Shown one piece after another: positions 47,600-56,300 of a DNA stretch of 64,000 bases (positions within the stretch are counted from its first letter, which is position 1; every line of letters starts with the position of its first letter). The DNA is from Kordia antarctica (GTDB lineage: Bacteria; Bacteroidota; Bacteroidia; Flavobacteriales; Flavobacteriaceae). The notes under the pieces were generated by a model. The model was not told the DNA's origin. It searched no databases and saw only the letters and a list, made by a program, of their open reading frames with translations. Position numbers and translations under genes: made by a program. The stretch spans positions 4,183,501 through 4,247,500 of the forward strand of contig NZ_CP019288.1 of assembly GCF_009901525.1 (NCBI RefSeq), in the 5' to 3' direction.

Positions 47600-48093
47600 A
47601 TAAAACAACAATTGTGGTTCTTTTGATAGTATTAACTTCTTGTGTAACAAAATATCATATTGAAAATGATGAAAATGGAGAGCCCATTGTAAACAAAAAT
47701 AACTATTCATTTAATCAGAAAATGACTTTAGATTCTTCTGATTTAATTGATACCACATCAATATATATAGAGCTACTTTCGGAAAAAACCTTAAAAAGTA
47801 ATAACAATAATTTTGATATTTTAATATTTCATAATGATGGCTATTTTGAAAAAACATCAAAAAAATATTTTAGAAAGTTCAAAAGAAATAAAAACTCTGT
47901 TTATTATGGAGGAAAATTTTTTGCTGACGGAGATAAAATTTTCATTGAAGAATTCTATCCAGCAAAAGAAGGTAAAACCAATTATTATATAAAAGAAATA
48001 AGTGAAGGGCAAATTAATAAGGATACTGTATATATTACTGTTTTTGGTAGTCAGCATAAATATGTAAGAAAGGATTACAGTGAAATTTTTTGA
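47593..48093 (+). CDS. small lipoprotein, candidate immunity protein
   Basis: 166 residues. A type II signal sequence (TTIVVLLIVLTSCVTKY) puts the lipidated cysteine at residue 17. The rest is polar and unrecognised, with a beta-rich feel (DILIFHNDGYFEKTS, NYYIKEISEGQINKDTVYITVFGSQHKYV). It overlaps the RHS stop by 7 bases in another frame, so it is translationally coupled. Placement directly after a polymorphic toxin tip, plus lipid anchoring to the membrane, make immunity the most likely role, but no known immunity family was recognised. Confidence 0.7.
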   Translation: MVNKTTIVVLLIVLTSCVTKYHIENDENGEPIVNKNNYSFNQKMTLDSSDLIDTTSIYIELLSEKTLKSNNNNFDILIFHNDGYFEKTSKKYFRKFKRNKNSVYYGGKFFADGDKIFIEEFYPAKEGKTNYYIKEISEGQINKDTVYITVFGSQHKYVRKDYSEIF

Positions 48094-48140
48094 TAAAAAG
48101 CTATCATTACATTTACATTCTGGTAAAAAAATGGTATTAT

Positions 48141-48181
48141 AGTAATCGTTTTTAGTTGTATTTCGACTAAAAACGATTGCT
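48141..48181 (+). terminator. long hairpin after the lipoprotein gene
   Basis: 16-bp arms AGTAATCGTTTTTAGT and ACTAAAAACGATTGCT (one G-U pair), 9-base loop. It ends the RHS operon, although the T tract is weak. Confidence 0.6.
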
Positions 48182-48284
48182 AAATAGTACGGTTTAAGCC
48201 TAGCAGATTTTGTATTAAACCCAATAAATAAAACTATATAAAGTACATTAATACTTCTGTGTTCAACTCATAAGTGCAATACAC

Positions 48285-48578
48285 TTACTTTTTAAAACTT
48301 ACACAGTTTATGAGATACTGCCGATCTATGTTTAAATAAGATGTATAAAACCCTCCATCTGCAAAAGTAGTATCATCTGGTAGCGATTTCCATAAAATTA
48401 CTTCACTGCCAACATGGTTGAGCCCTAGTTCTCGATAATTTTTTTGAGCTGTTCCATACATGCCGAAACCATTAACTACACCTGTTCCAACAGTCCAAGA
48501 AGTAGTATTTAGTAAATTTTGAGAATAAACAGTACCTATAAAAAGCAGCAATGTTAAAAGAGTAATTTTTATCTTCAT
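48285..48578 (-). pseudogene. truncated paralogue of the T9SS protein N-terminus
   Basis: 97 residues with an intact signal peptide (KITLLTLLLFIGTVYSQ). It continues NLLNTTSWTVGTGVVNGFGMYG ... NHVGSEVILWKSLPDD, aligning well to residues ~24-107 of the protein at 39767-40888 (NMLDTSTWTVGTGSVSGFS ... NHVGDNVVLWKASPD). It ends at a stop just after the segment corresponding to SVWIKK. The ~270-residue remainder, including the sorting domain, is missing. It lies on the opposite strand, 7.4 kb away, so it is a duplicated fragment or a remnant. It may still be expressed as a small secreted protein. Confidence 0.75.
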
Positions 48579-48993
48579 TTGTATATTATTTATATGATTG
48601 ATCAGTTAATTTAATTGCAATATAGTTTGTCCTTTATTTTGAATTGAATATTTTTTATAAGCGTCGCGTTTTTTAAACAAGCGTTGAATTTTTGATTGAA
48701 AAACAGGGTTTTATATACAGATTTTAATTTTTTAAATTCTAATGTATAATTCCAAATGCCAACATAAAATGTTAAAATCTCTTTATCCAAAATGCTAAAG
48801 TGTAGTTTAAGTTCAAGAGAATGAAAAAGTTTAGAATTATATATACTTGGAGTTGAGGGTTTATTATGCATTAAATTTTCATCATAAATACTTACTCATA
48901 ATATATCCCATACCATAAACTAAGGTTTCCCCGTAATTAACTCTTATTCAATTACTTTACCTTAACACATTAATTAACTAAAAACTTTATATC
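48579..48993. other. intergenic region before the Cys-rich peptide gene
   Basis: No supported gene. An 86-codon frame on minus (48611-48871) lacks a signal, motif or good start context. GGTTTCCCCGTAATTA (48923-48938), resembling the palindrome at 49255, lies 56 bases before the peptide ATG. Confidence 0.45.
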
Positions 48994-49173
48994 ATGTTAA
49001 AAAACATCATAGAATTAAAAGGAATTCAAACGTTAACCAAGCCTCAACAACAATCAATCAATGGCGGAGTTAGTAACTGTATCAGAAATTGTAGACAAGA
49101 TTTCGCTGATTGTAGAGAACTTGGAGGTCCAAATTGTTCGGCAAATTTAGCCGCTTGTAAAGCCGCTTGTTAA
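48994..49173 (+). CDS. six-cysteine double-glycine leader peptide (bacteriocin/RiPP-like precursor)
   Basis: 59 residues, ATG at 48994, stop at 49171. The leader resembles double-glycine peptides: LKNIIELKGIQTLTKPQQQ, then SINGG near residues 22-25. The core VSNCIRNCRQDFADCREL ... NCSANLAACKAAC holds six Cys in spacing C-x3-C-x7-C-x7-C-x6-C-x3-C. The GG site suggests export and cleavage by a PCAT-type peptidase transporter; none is in the window. The function is unknown: antimicrobial, signal or disulphide-rich effector are all possible. It lies next to the RHS toxin locus. Confidence 0.7.
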   Translation: MLKNIIELKGIQTLTKPQQQSINGGVSNCIRNCRQDFADCRELGGPNCSANLAACKAAC

Positions 49174-49254
49174 AACTTTAAATATTTAGGAAAAAATATT
49201 TTCGCTTGATTATCAATCACTTAACGATTTTTAAATTCAAAACGTACTATAATT

Positions 49255-49267
49255 ACGGTTTTACCGT
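49255..49267. promoter_or_regulatory. palindrome ACGGTTTTACCGT
   Basis: Perfect 5-bp arms ACGGT/ACCGT with a TTT spacer. The 15 bases GGTTTTACCGTAACA also occur at 39646-39660, and a variant at 48923. Possible regulator-binding site. Confidence 0.4.
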
Positions 49268-49376
49268 AACACAAGTAATGTTTTATCTTATCCATCTCTT
49301 AAGATATAGTTTAATTTAGCTGAAAACATATTGAGGTTTAGGGGAATCTCATTATAATAGTATTATTCTATTAGAT

Positions 49377-49414
49377 AAAAGGGAGATCATTCTTGTGACT
49401 ACTCCCTTTTTTTT
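49377..49414 (+). terminator. intrinsic terminator downstream of the peptide gene
   Basis: AAAAGGGAG, 16-base loop, CTCCCTTTTTTTT. It ends a ~240-base untranslated stretch after the Cys-rich peptide gene. Confidence 0.7.
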
Positions 49415-49611
49415 AGTGTTGCTGAGGAAACTTAGAGAAATATAAAAGTTAGTTATTTATTAAATTGAGAAATTAGGGGGTCTCATTTAGTAATCAAAAT
49501 AACTTCCACAAACCTAAAAAGGGATTTCCCAAACTTTCATAAGTTTAGAAAATCCTCCTAAAACATATTCAGAAAAAGAAAACTATTTTATTTAGATTAA
49601 ATAAAAATAAT

Positions 49612-49619
49612 TATATTTG
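49612..49619 (+). promoter_or_regulatory. -7 element of the Lys/Cys-rich small gene
   Basis: TATATTTG matches TAnnTTTG, 25 bases before the ATG at 49645, implying a very short leader. A good -33 TTTG was not found. The rest of 49415-49611 holds no gene. Confidence 0.55.
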
Positions 49620-49644
49620 TAGCCGAATATAATTATTTAGTTTT

Positions 49645-49803
49645 ATGTCTTTTTTAATCGATATAGAAGAAGTTCAAAAAAAGTCGAAGAAGAAAAAAAA
49701 TAAAGCAGCCAAAAACTGTAAAAGTAAATGTTGCGATAAATTTAAAAAGGGCAATCGCTGTAAACGTTGCCCAATGTTTGATTTATTGAAAAAAGCTTCT
49801 TAA
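49645..49803 (+). CDS. small Lys/Cys-rich conserved-type protein
   Basis: 52 residues, ATG at 49645, stop 49801. A short hydrophobic-acidic start (SFLIDIEEVQ) is followed by a run of lysines and the pattern CKSKCCDKFKKGNRCKRCPMFDLLKK. The cysteines (C-x3-CC ... C-x2-C) could bind a metal. It resembles short flavobacterial proteins of unknown function that I recall with KRCPMFDL at the end, but I cannot confirm. It is convergent with gcdH; its stop is 13 bases from the gcdH end. Confidence 0.6.
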   Translation: MSFLIDIEEVQKKSKKKKNKAAKNCKSKCCDKFKKGNRCKRCPMFDLLKKAS

Positions 49804-49815
49804 AAGCATTCTCTT

Positions 49816-50994
49816 TTATTTAAAAGCGTTCAATCCTGTAACGTCAAATCCTGTAATTAATAAGTGAATATCGTGTGTTCCTTCATATGTAACTACGCTT
49901 TCCAAATTCATCATGTGTCTCATAATTGAATATTCTCCACTAATTCCCATTCCACCTAACATTTGTCGTGCGTCGCGCGCAATTTTCAAAGCCATATCTA
50001 CATTATTTCGCTTTGCCATAGAAATTTGAGCAGAAGTAGCTGTACCATTCTCACGCATAACTCCCAAGCGCCAAGCTAACAATTGTGCTTTTGTAATTTC
50101 AGTAATCATTTCGGCTAACTTCTTTTGTTGTAGCTGAAACTGACCAATAGGTTTGCCAAACTGAATCCGTTCTTTACTATAACGCAAAGCTGTATCGTAG
50201 CAATCCATTGCAGCTCCAATTGCGCCCCAAGCAATACCAAAACGCGCTGAATCTAAGCATCCAAGTGGAGCTCCAAGACCAGACTTGTTTGGCAATAAAT
50301 TTTCTTTAGGAACTTTTACATTATCAAAAATAAGTTCTCCAGTTGCGCTTGCGCGAAGTGACCATTTATTATGGGTTTCAGGTGTAGAAAACCCTTCCAT
50401 GCCACGTTCCACGATTAATCCATGAATTCGTCCTTCTTCATTTTTAGCCCAAACAACTGCTATTTGACAAAAAGGAGAATTTGAAATCCACATTTTTGCA
50501 CCATTCAAAAGATAATGATCGCCCATATCTTTAAAATTCGTTGTCATTCCGCCAGGATTACTTCCGTGATCTGGCTCTGTAAGACCAAAAGATCCAATCC
50601 ATTCACCAGAAGCTAACTTTGGTAAATACTTTTGGCGTTGTTCTTCATTTCCATATTTCCAAATAGGATACATTACTAATGACGATTGCACAGAAGCTGT
50701 AGAGCGAACTCCAGAATCTCCGCGTTCAATCTCTTGCATAATCAATCCGTAGCTAATCTGATCCAATCCAGCACCGCCATATTCTTCTGGAATATACGGT
50801 CCGAAAGCACCAATATCTGCTAATCCTTTAATAATTTGTTTTGGAAACTCAGCACGTTGTGCGTAGTCTTCTATAATTGGCGAAACGTCTCTTTTTACCC
50901 ATTCGCGGGCAGCGTCTCTAACTAATTTATGTTCTTCTGTCAAAAGCTCATCTAAATTGTAATAATCAGGAGCCTGGAATAAATCTGGTTTCAT
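49816..50994 (-). CDS. gcdH: glutaryl-CoA dehydrogenase (acyl-CoA dehydrogenase family)
   Basis: 392-residue FAD enzyme that oxidises and decarboxylates glutaryl-CoA to crotonyl-CoA in lysine/tryptophan breakdown. The GCDH-specific region GVRSTASVQSSLVMYPI (about 96-112) has the Arg and Ser that bind the glutaryl carboxylate. The FAD/substrate motif FGLTEPDHGSNPGGM is near 136-150. The catalytic base is Glu371 in TYEGTHDIHLLITG near the C-terminus. Other acyl-CoA dehydrogenases lack the VRSxxSVQSSL segment. It appears monocistronic. Confidence 0.92.
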   Translation of the reverse strand: MKPDLFQAPDYYNLDELLTEEHKLVRDAAREWVKRDVSPIIEDYAQRAEFPKQIIKGLADIGAFGPYIPEEYGGAGLDQISYGLIMQEIERGDSGVRSTASVQSSLVMYPIWKYGNEEQRQKYLPKLASGEWIGSFGLTEPDHGSNPGGMTTNFKDMGDHYLLNGAKMWISNSPFCQIAVVWAKNEEGRIHGLIVERGMEGFSTPETHNKWSLRASATGELIFDNVKVPKENLLPNKSGLGAPLGCLDSARFGIAWGAIGAAMDCYDTALRYSKERIQFGKPIGQFQLQQKKLAEMITEITKAQLLAWRLGVMRENGTATSAQISMAKRNNVDMALKIARDARQMLGGMGISGEYSIMRHMMNLESVVTYEGTHDIHLLITGFDVTGLNAFK

Positions 50995-51144
50995 TGATTG
51001 TATTTTAATAGCATTTTTAATTATACCAAATAGTACTTAAACTATCATTTTAAATTTTATTTAGTATCACTTAAATTTATGAAAATTCCACAAATCTGCA
51101 TTACAAAAGTAACCATTGAAATCTCACAAAACAAAAACGAATTG

Positions 51145-51858
51145 TTATAATTTTAAATAAAAATCTTTTGTCAATAAAATGTATGCTTCTGTGTATTGAT
51201 GTCTTGTGGTTTCTATAACTAATTCTTCTGTGGTAGTCTTTGTTTCTTCAAATGAAAATGTCAACAAACTACGTTTAAAATCGACTTTAGGATTTCCTTT
51301 TACATGACATATTTTTCTTGGAAATAATCCGTTGGCTTCCGCCAGATTTATAAAATGCTCGCATTCTTTATATGGAATAACAGTGCAAAATGTTCCAGAT
51401 GGTTCCAATAATTTAGAAACGCCTTGTAGTAATGCTGAAAAAGGCAACGCGTCTGTAAAACGAGCCGTATCTCGTTGCATATTCTTAGTTTTAAAATCTT
51501 CTGTATAAAAAGGAGGATTCGACACAATCAAATCATATGTATCTTCAATTTCATCAACAAATTCATCCAAACCTGCATGATAACAAAACAGGCGATTGCT
51601 CCAAGGAGAATTTTCAAAATTATCAACTGCTTGTTCGTACGCATCATCGTCAATCTCAATAGCATCAATTACTTCCGCAGTAGAGCGTTGCGCTAGTTGC
51701 AAAGCAATCAAGCCTGTTCCTGCGCCAATATCTAAAATTGCAAACGGATTACTTTCAACAGAAGCCCAAGCGCCAAGTAAAACGCCGTCGGTACCAACTT
51801 TCATAGCAGTTTTATCTTGTTGAATAGTAAATTCTTTAAAGCGAAAAGGTTTGCTCAT
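51145..51858 (-). CDS. tRNA1(Val) (adenine(37)-N6)-methyltransferase TrmN6
   Basis: 237-residue class I SAM methyltransferase. The SAM motif I is ILDIGAGTGLIALQLAQR (about 41-58). The catalytic NPPFY tetrad region is LIVSNPPFYTEDFK (about 113-126), typical of N6-adenine methylases. The N-terminal KPFRFKEFTIQQDKTAMKVGTDGVLLGAW matches the TrmN6/YfiC opening. It modifies A37 of tRNA-Val. It is 3 bases from rimM, so it is translated with that gene as part of the rpsP operon. Confidence 0.9.
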   Translation of the reverse strand: MSKPFRFKEFTIQQDKTAMKVGTDGVLLGAWASVESNPFAILDIGAGTGLIALQLAQRSTAEVIDAIEIDDDAYEQAVDNFENSPWSNRLFCYHAGLDEFVDEIEDTYDLIVSNPPFYTEDFKTKNMQRDTARFTDALPFSALLQGVSKLLEPSGTFCTVIPYKECEHFINLAEANGLFPRKICHVKGNPKVDFKRSLLTFSFEETKTTTEELVIETTRHQYTEAYILLTKDFYLKL

Positions 51859-51861
51859 AAG

Positions 51862-52389
51862 TTACTGTAAATACAAATCTATCAAACCTTCTGGAGCTTC
51901 AATATAAATCGTTTTTGCTTTTCGGTCTACTTTTTTAATAATAGCGTCATTAATCGGAATCAAAATTTCAATCGTATCACGTAAAATCTCAAACAAAGGT
52001 TGTGAAGTAGAATCATTCACACCAGAAATTATTCCAACCTTTCCAAAAGAAGCATCTTCCACTGCAAAACCAATAACTTCGTGGTAATAAAACTTATTTC
52101 CTTCTAGCTTTGGTAGAAATTCTAATGGCAAGTACAATTCACTTTTCAGTAACTGATCCGCTTCTGCTTCAGTATTTACATCTTCAAACTTCAATCGCAA
52201 CAAATCTGACTTGTGTAACGATGATTTCTCAATAAAAAACGGAATAAAATCGCGTCCGAGTTTAATAAAAACAGCATCCAAATCATCGTACAAATCGGGT
52301 TGATCTGTATCTAGTTTTGCTAGCAATTCGCCTTTAAAGCTATACTTCTTAACAATCTTTCCTAAAAAAAAACAATCTTCAATTCGCAT
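51862..52389 (-). CDS. rimM: ribosome maturation factor RimM
   Basis: 175-residue 16S rRNA-processing factor. An N-terminal beta-barrel (CFFLGKIVKKYSFKGELLAKLDTD) is followed by a PRC-barrel-like C-terminal domain (FYYHEVIGFAVEDASFGKVGIISGVNDSTSQPLFEILRD ... ILIPINDAIIKKVDRKAKTIYIEAPEGLIDLY). It binds S19 and aids 30S head assembly. The adjacent rpsP gene (S16) is its classical partner. An intrinsic terminator lies between rpsP and rimM (52402-52436), suggesting attenuation. Confidence 0.95.
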   Translation of the reverse strand: MRIEDCFFLGKIVKKYSFKGELLAKLDTDQPDLYDDLDAVFIKLGRDFIPFFIEKSSLHKSDLLRLKFEDVNTEAEADQLLKSELYLPLEFLPKLEGNKFYYHEVIGFAVEDASFGKVGIISGVNDSTSQPLFEILRDTIEILIPINDAIIKKVDRKAKTIYIEAPEGLIDLYLQ

Positions 52390-52401
52390 ATCTCATATCA
52401 T

Positions 52402-52436
52402 AAAAAAAGCCTAGCAAATTTACGATTTACTAGGCT
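52402..52436 (-). terminator. terminator/attenuator between rpsP and rimM
   Basis: On the minus strand: AGCCTAGTAAAT, five-base loop, ATTTGCTAGGCT, then TTTTTTT. It sits after rpsP and before rimM, implying reduced rimM-trmN6 expression. Confidence 0.75.
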
Positions 52437-52462
52437 CAAAATTATATGTAAAAAACTATAAT

Positions 52463-52981
52463 TTATTCTTCTTCACCAGCTGCAGGAGTTTCTCCAGCAT
52501 CTTCAACTACATCCGCTACAACTTCTTCCACAACAGGAGTGTTTGCAACAATACGAGCATCATTAACAGCTTTTTCTGCTTCCAAAGCTTTCGCTTTCGC
52601 ATCAGCTTCAGCTTGTGCTAATGAACCTACTTTACCTTCAACTTGTCCTTCTTTCTCAGCAATCCAAGTGTTAAATTTCTCATCAGCTTGTTCTTGTGTT
52701 AAAGCACCTTTACGGATACCACCAAGTAAGTGATTCTTGTACATTGCACCTTTATAAGAAAGGATTCCTCTTGCAGTATGAGTTGGTTGCGCACCATTCT
52801 GTAACCACTGTACAGCACCATCAACATTTAAGTCAATAGTTGCAGGATTTGTGTTTGGATTATAAGTACCTAATTTTTCTAAGTATTTACCATCTCTTTT
52901 TGCACGTCCGTCAGCGGCAACGATCCAGTAAAAAGGTTTTCCTTTTTTACCGTGTCTCTGTAATCTAATTTTAACAGGCAT
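52463..52981 (-). CDS. rpsP: 30S ribosomal protein S16 with C-terminal extension
   Basis: 172 residues. The first ~80 are S16 (PVKIRLQRHGKKGKPFYWIVAADGRAKRDGKYLEKLGTYNPNTNP). The rest, ~85 residues, is an Ala/Glu/Val-rich acidic tail (QAEADAKAKALEAEKAVNDARI ... EDAGETPAAGEEE), about twice the usual S16 length but common in Bacteroidota. A short GAGGT/ACCTC hairpin lies in the leader (52997-53011). It starts the rpsP-rimM-trmN6 operon. Confidence 0.96.
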   Translation of the reverse strand: MPVKIRLQRHGKKGKPFYWIVAADGRAKRDGKYLEKLGTYNPNTNPATIDLNVDGAVQWLQNGAQPTHTARGILSYKGAMYKNHLLGGIRKGALTQEQADEKFNTWIAEKEGQVEGKVGSLAQAEADAKAKALEAEKAVNDARIVANTPVVEEVVADVVEDAGETPAAGEEE

Positions 52982-53028
52982 AAATAATTAATTTGTGAGG
53001 TTCTCGACCTCTGTTATTAATGAGTCGG

Positions 53029-53056
53029 CAAAGATACTAATATTTCTGAAAAACAA
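53029..53056 (-). promoter_or_regulatory. rpsP promoter
   Basis: On the minus strand TTTG at 53056-53053 and TATCTTTG at 53036-53029 with a 16-base spacer, 48 bases before the ATG. Confidence 0.55.
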
Positions 53057-53083
53057 ATACTTATATCCTTTTATTTGGGTATT

Positions 53084-53186
53084 CCCACATGAAAAAATGT
53101 GGTCGTGCCTTCGTTAGTCGCTTTTTTAGCGAAAAATTACCGTTCCTAACTTCCAAATTACAATTCAAAAATTCGCTAAAAAGAGC
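53084..53186. repeat. inverted repeats in the rpsP-dnaE intergenic region
   Basis: CCACAT/ATGTGG hairpin at 53084-53101. A second pair is GCTTTTTTAGCGAA (53120-53133) and TTCGCTAAAAAGAGC (53172-53186). The remaining bases of the 52982-53304 gap hold no gene. Confidence 0.6.
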
Positions 53187-53304
53187 TCCAACATACCACT
53201 CTGTCACTAATACGGCTTTTGAATACTGTTAATAACTATCTGCTAAAAACACAAAAGAAATTCGTAATTTTATCCATTCAAATTTCTCCACACAAAAACT
53301 GCAT

Positions 53305-56300
53305 ATGTACTTAATATTTGATACCGAAACTACCGGATTACCAAAACGATGGGACGCACCTATTTCAGACACGGATAACTGGCCTAGATGTATTCAAATT
53401 GCTTGGCAATTGCACGATGAATTGGGAAATCTCGTTGAGCATCAAGATTATTTAGTGCAACCAGACGGTTTTAACATTCCGTATGATGCAGAAAAAATTC
53501 ACGGAATATCTACGGAATTAGCAGCCGAACAAGGAATTTCGTTGCAAGAAATGTTAGCGAAGTTTAATGTTGCATTATCAAAAGCAAAATTCATCGTTGG
53601 ACAAAATCTTAAGTTCGATCTCAACATTATGGGCGCAGAATTTCACCGAGAAAATGTTGCTAACAAATTGCAAGAGCTTCCCGTATTAGATACCTGTACG
53701 GAAGCGACAGCCAGCTTATGTCAATTACCAGGAGGAAGATTTGGGAAATTTAAACTTCCAACACTAACAGAATTACACAACTATCTTTTCGGAGTCGGAT
53801 TTGGAGAAGCGCACAACGCAACTGCCGATGTAGAAGCAACAACACGTTGTTTTTTAGAATTAATTCGAAGAAAAGAATACAGCATTGAAAAACTAGATGT
53901 TACGCCAGATTACTTTGAGCGTTTCTCAGAAAACAATCCGCAGCCGATTAAATTAATTGGTTTAAAACACATCAATCTCAAAAAAGCATCTGAAAAAATT
54001 CGGCAGCGTTTGGCAAAAATTCAGCCAGACGACGGAATTTCTAAAGAAGAACTTGCGGAGAACATTCAAACCTTGCAAGATGCGCCATTTTCGCACTTGC
54101 ACAATCATTCGCAATTCTCAGTATTACAATCAACTTCAAGCATTACCGACTTAGTAAAAGCGGCTTCCAAATACAATATGGAAGCGGTTTCCATTACAGA
54201 TCATGCAAATATGATGGGCGCGTTTCACTTTGTGTCAGCAGTTAGCAATCATAATAGAGGAGTCAAGGAACGAATCGCGGAAGCGGAAGCAAAAGGAGAA
54301 ACAAGTGACGAGAACATTCTAAAGCCAATACTAGGTTGTGAATTTTTTGTCTGCGAAGATCATTTAGACAAAACAAGAAAAGACAACGGATATCAAATTG
54401 TATTCTTAGCCAAAAACAAAAAAGGCTATCACAATTTGGCAAAAATGTCCTCAATTGCATATACACAAGGATTTTATTACGTTCCGAGAATCGACAAAAA
54501 AGTAATAGAACAATACAAAGAAGATTTAATTATTTTGACAGGAAATCTCTACGGGGAAGTTCCAAGCAAAGTTTTAAACATCGGAGAAGTGCAAGCGGAA
54601 GAAGCATTGCTCTGGTGGAAAGAAACCTTTCAAGATGATTTGTATGTGGAAATCATGCGGCACGATCAAGAAGATGAAAATCGTGTAAATGATGTGTTGT
54701 TGAGACTTGCCAAAAAGCACGAAATTCAATTAGTTGCGACGAATAATACGTATTACATCGCACAAGAAGATGCAAATGCACATGATATTTTATTATGTGT
54801 AAAAGATGGCGAAAAACAAGCAACACCAATTGGACGCGGACGCGGATATCGGTATGGAATGCCAAACCAGGAATACTATTTCAAGTCGCCAAACGAAATG
54901 AAAACCTTGTTTAAAGATTTGCCAGAAGCAATTCTTTCCATTCAAGAAATTACAGATAAAGTAGAACCATACGAACTTGCTCGTGATGTATTATTACCTG
55001 CGTTTGATATTCCAGAAGAATTTCTGTTTGAAGAAGATAAAGCTGACAAAGGAAAACGTGGAGAAAACAAATATTTACGACACTTAACATATGTAGGTGC
55101 CAAAAAAAGATACGGCGAAATTACGACAGCAATTGAAGAACGACTCGATTTTGAACTTGCTACGATTGAAAAAACAGGATATCCAGGGTATTTCTTAATT
55201 GTTGAAGATTTTATCCGCGAAGCCCGAAATATGGACGTTTCGGTAGGTCCAGGTCGTGGATCTGCGGCAGGTTCAGTAGTTGCCTATTGTTTATGGATTA
55301 CGAATATTGATCCATTGCTGTACGATTTGCTTTTTGAGCGTTTCCTAAATCCTGATCGTGTGTCGATGCCCGATATTGATATTGACTTTGATGATGAAGG
55401 AAGAAGTCGCGTAATGGATTACGTAATTGATAAATACGGTAAAAACCAAGTTGCGCAAATTATTACCTACGGAACAATGGCGGCAAAATCGTCCATTCGT
55501 GATACTGCGCGTGTGTTAGATTTGCCTTTAAGTGATGCAGACAGAATAGCCAAATTGATTCCAAATGCAAAACTTGCTAAGATTTTCGGAAAATCGGATG
55601 CGGAACTCAAATCAAAATTCCGAACAGAAGAAATACTGCTAATTAACGAATTGGTGAATCTTTCGGAAGAAGATGGCTTAGAAGCGGAAACCATAAACAT
55701 GGCACGTGTCTTAGAAGGTTCGGTTCGAAATACAGGAATTCATGCGTGTGGAGTTATCATTACGCCAGACGATATTACAAAATTCGTTCCGGTTGCTTTG
55801 GCGAAAGATTCCGAAATGTACTGTACACAATTTGATAACTCAGTTGTGGAAGATGCTGGTCTGTTAAAAATGGACTTCTTAGGATTGAAAACCTTAACCT
55901 TAATAAAAGATACCGTAAAGCTTGTCAAATACAAGCATGATATTGACATTGATATTGATGAAATTTCCTTGGATGATGAAAAAACTTATGAGTTGTTCCA
56001 AAAAGGAGAAACCGTAGGTGTATTTCAATATGAATCGCCCGGAATGCAAAAACATATGAAATCGCTCAAACCAACAACGTTTGCCGATCTCATTGCAATG
56101 AACGCATTGTATCGTCCTGGACCAATGGAATACATTCCGAGTTTCATTCGTAGAAAACATGGAGAAGAAGATATTGAATACGATTTAGATGCGTGTGAAG
56201 AATATTTAAAAGAAACTTACGGAATTACAGTCTATCAAGAGCAAGTGATGTTGCTGTCGCAGAAATTAGCAGATTTTACCAAAGGTGAAGCCGATGTTTT

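Noticed and set aside
48611-48871. 86-codon minus-strand frame between the truncated paralogue and the Cys-rich peptide
   Set aside because: No signal, domain or start context, and its composition looks like AT-rich noise. It may be a remnant but cannot be supported as a gene.
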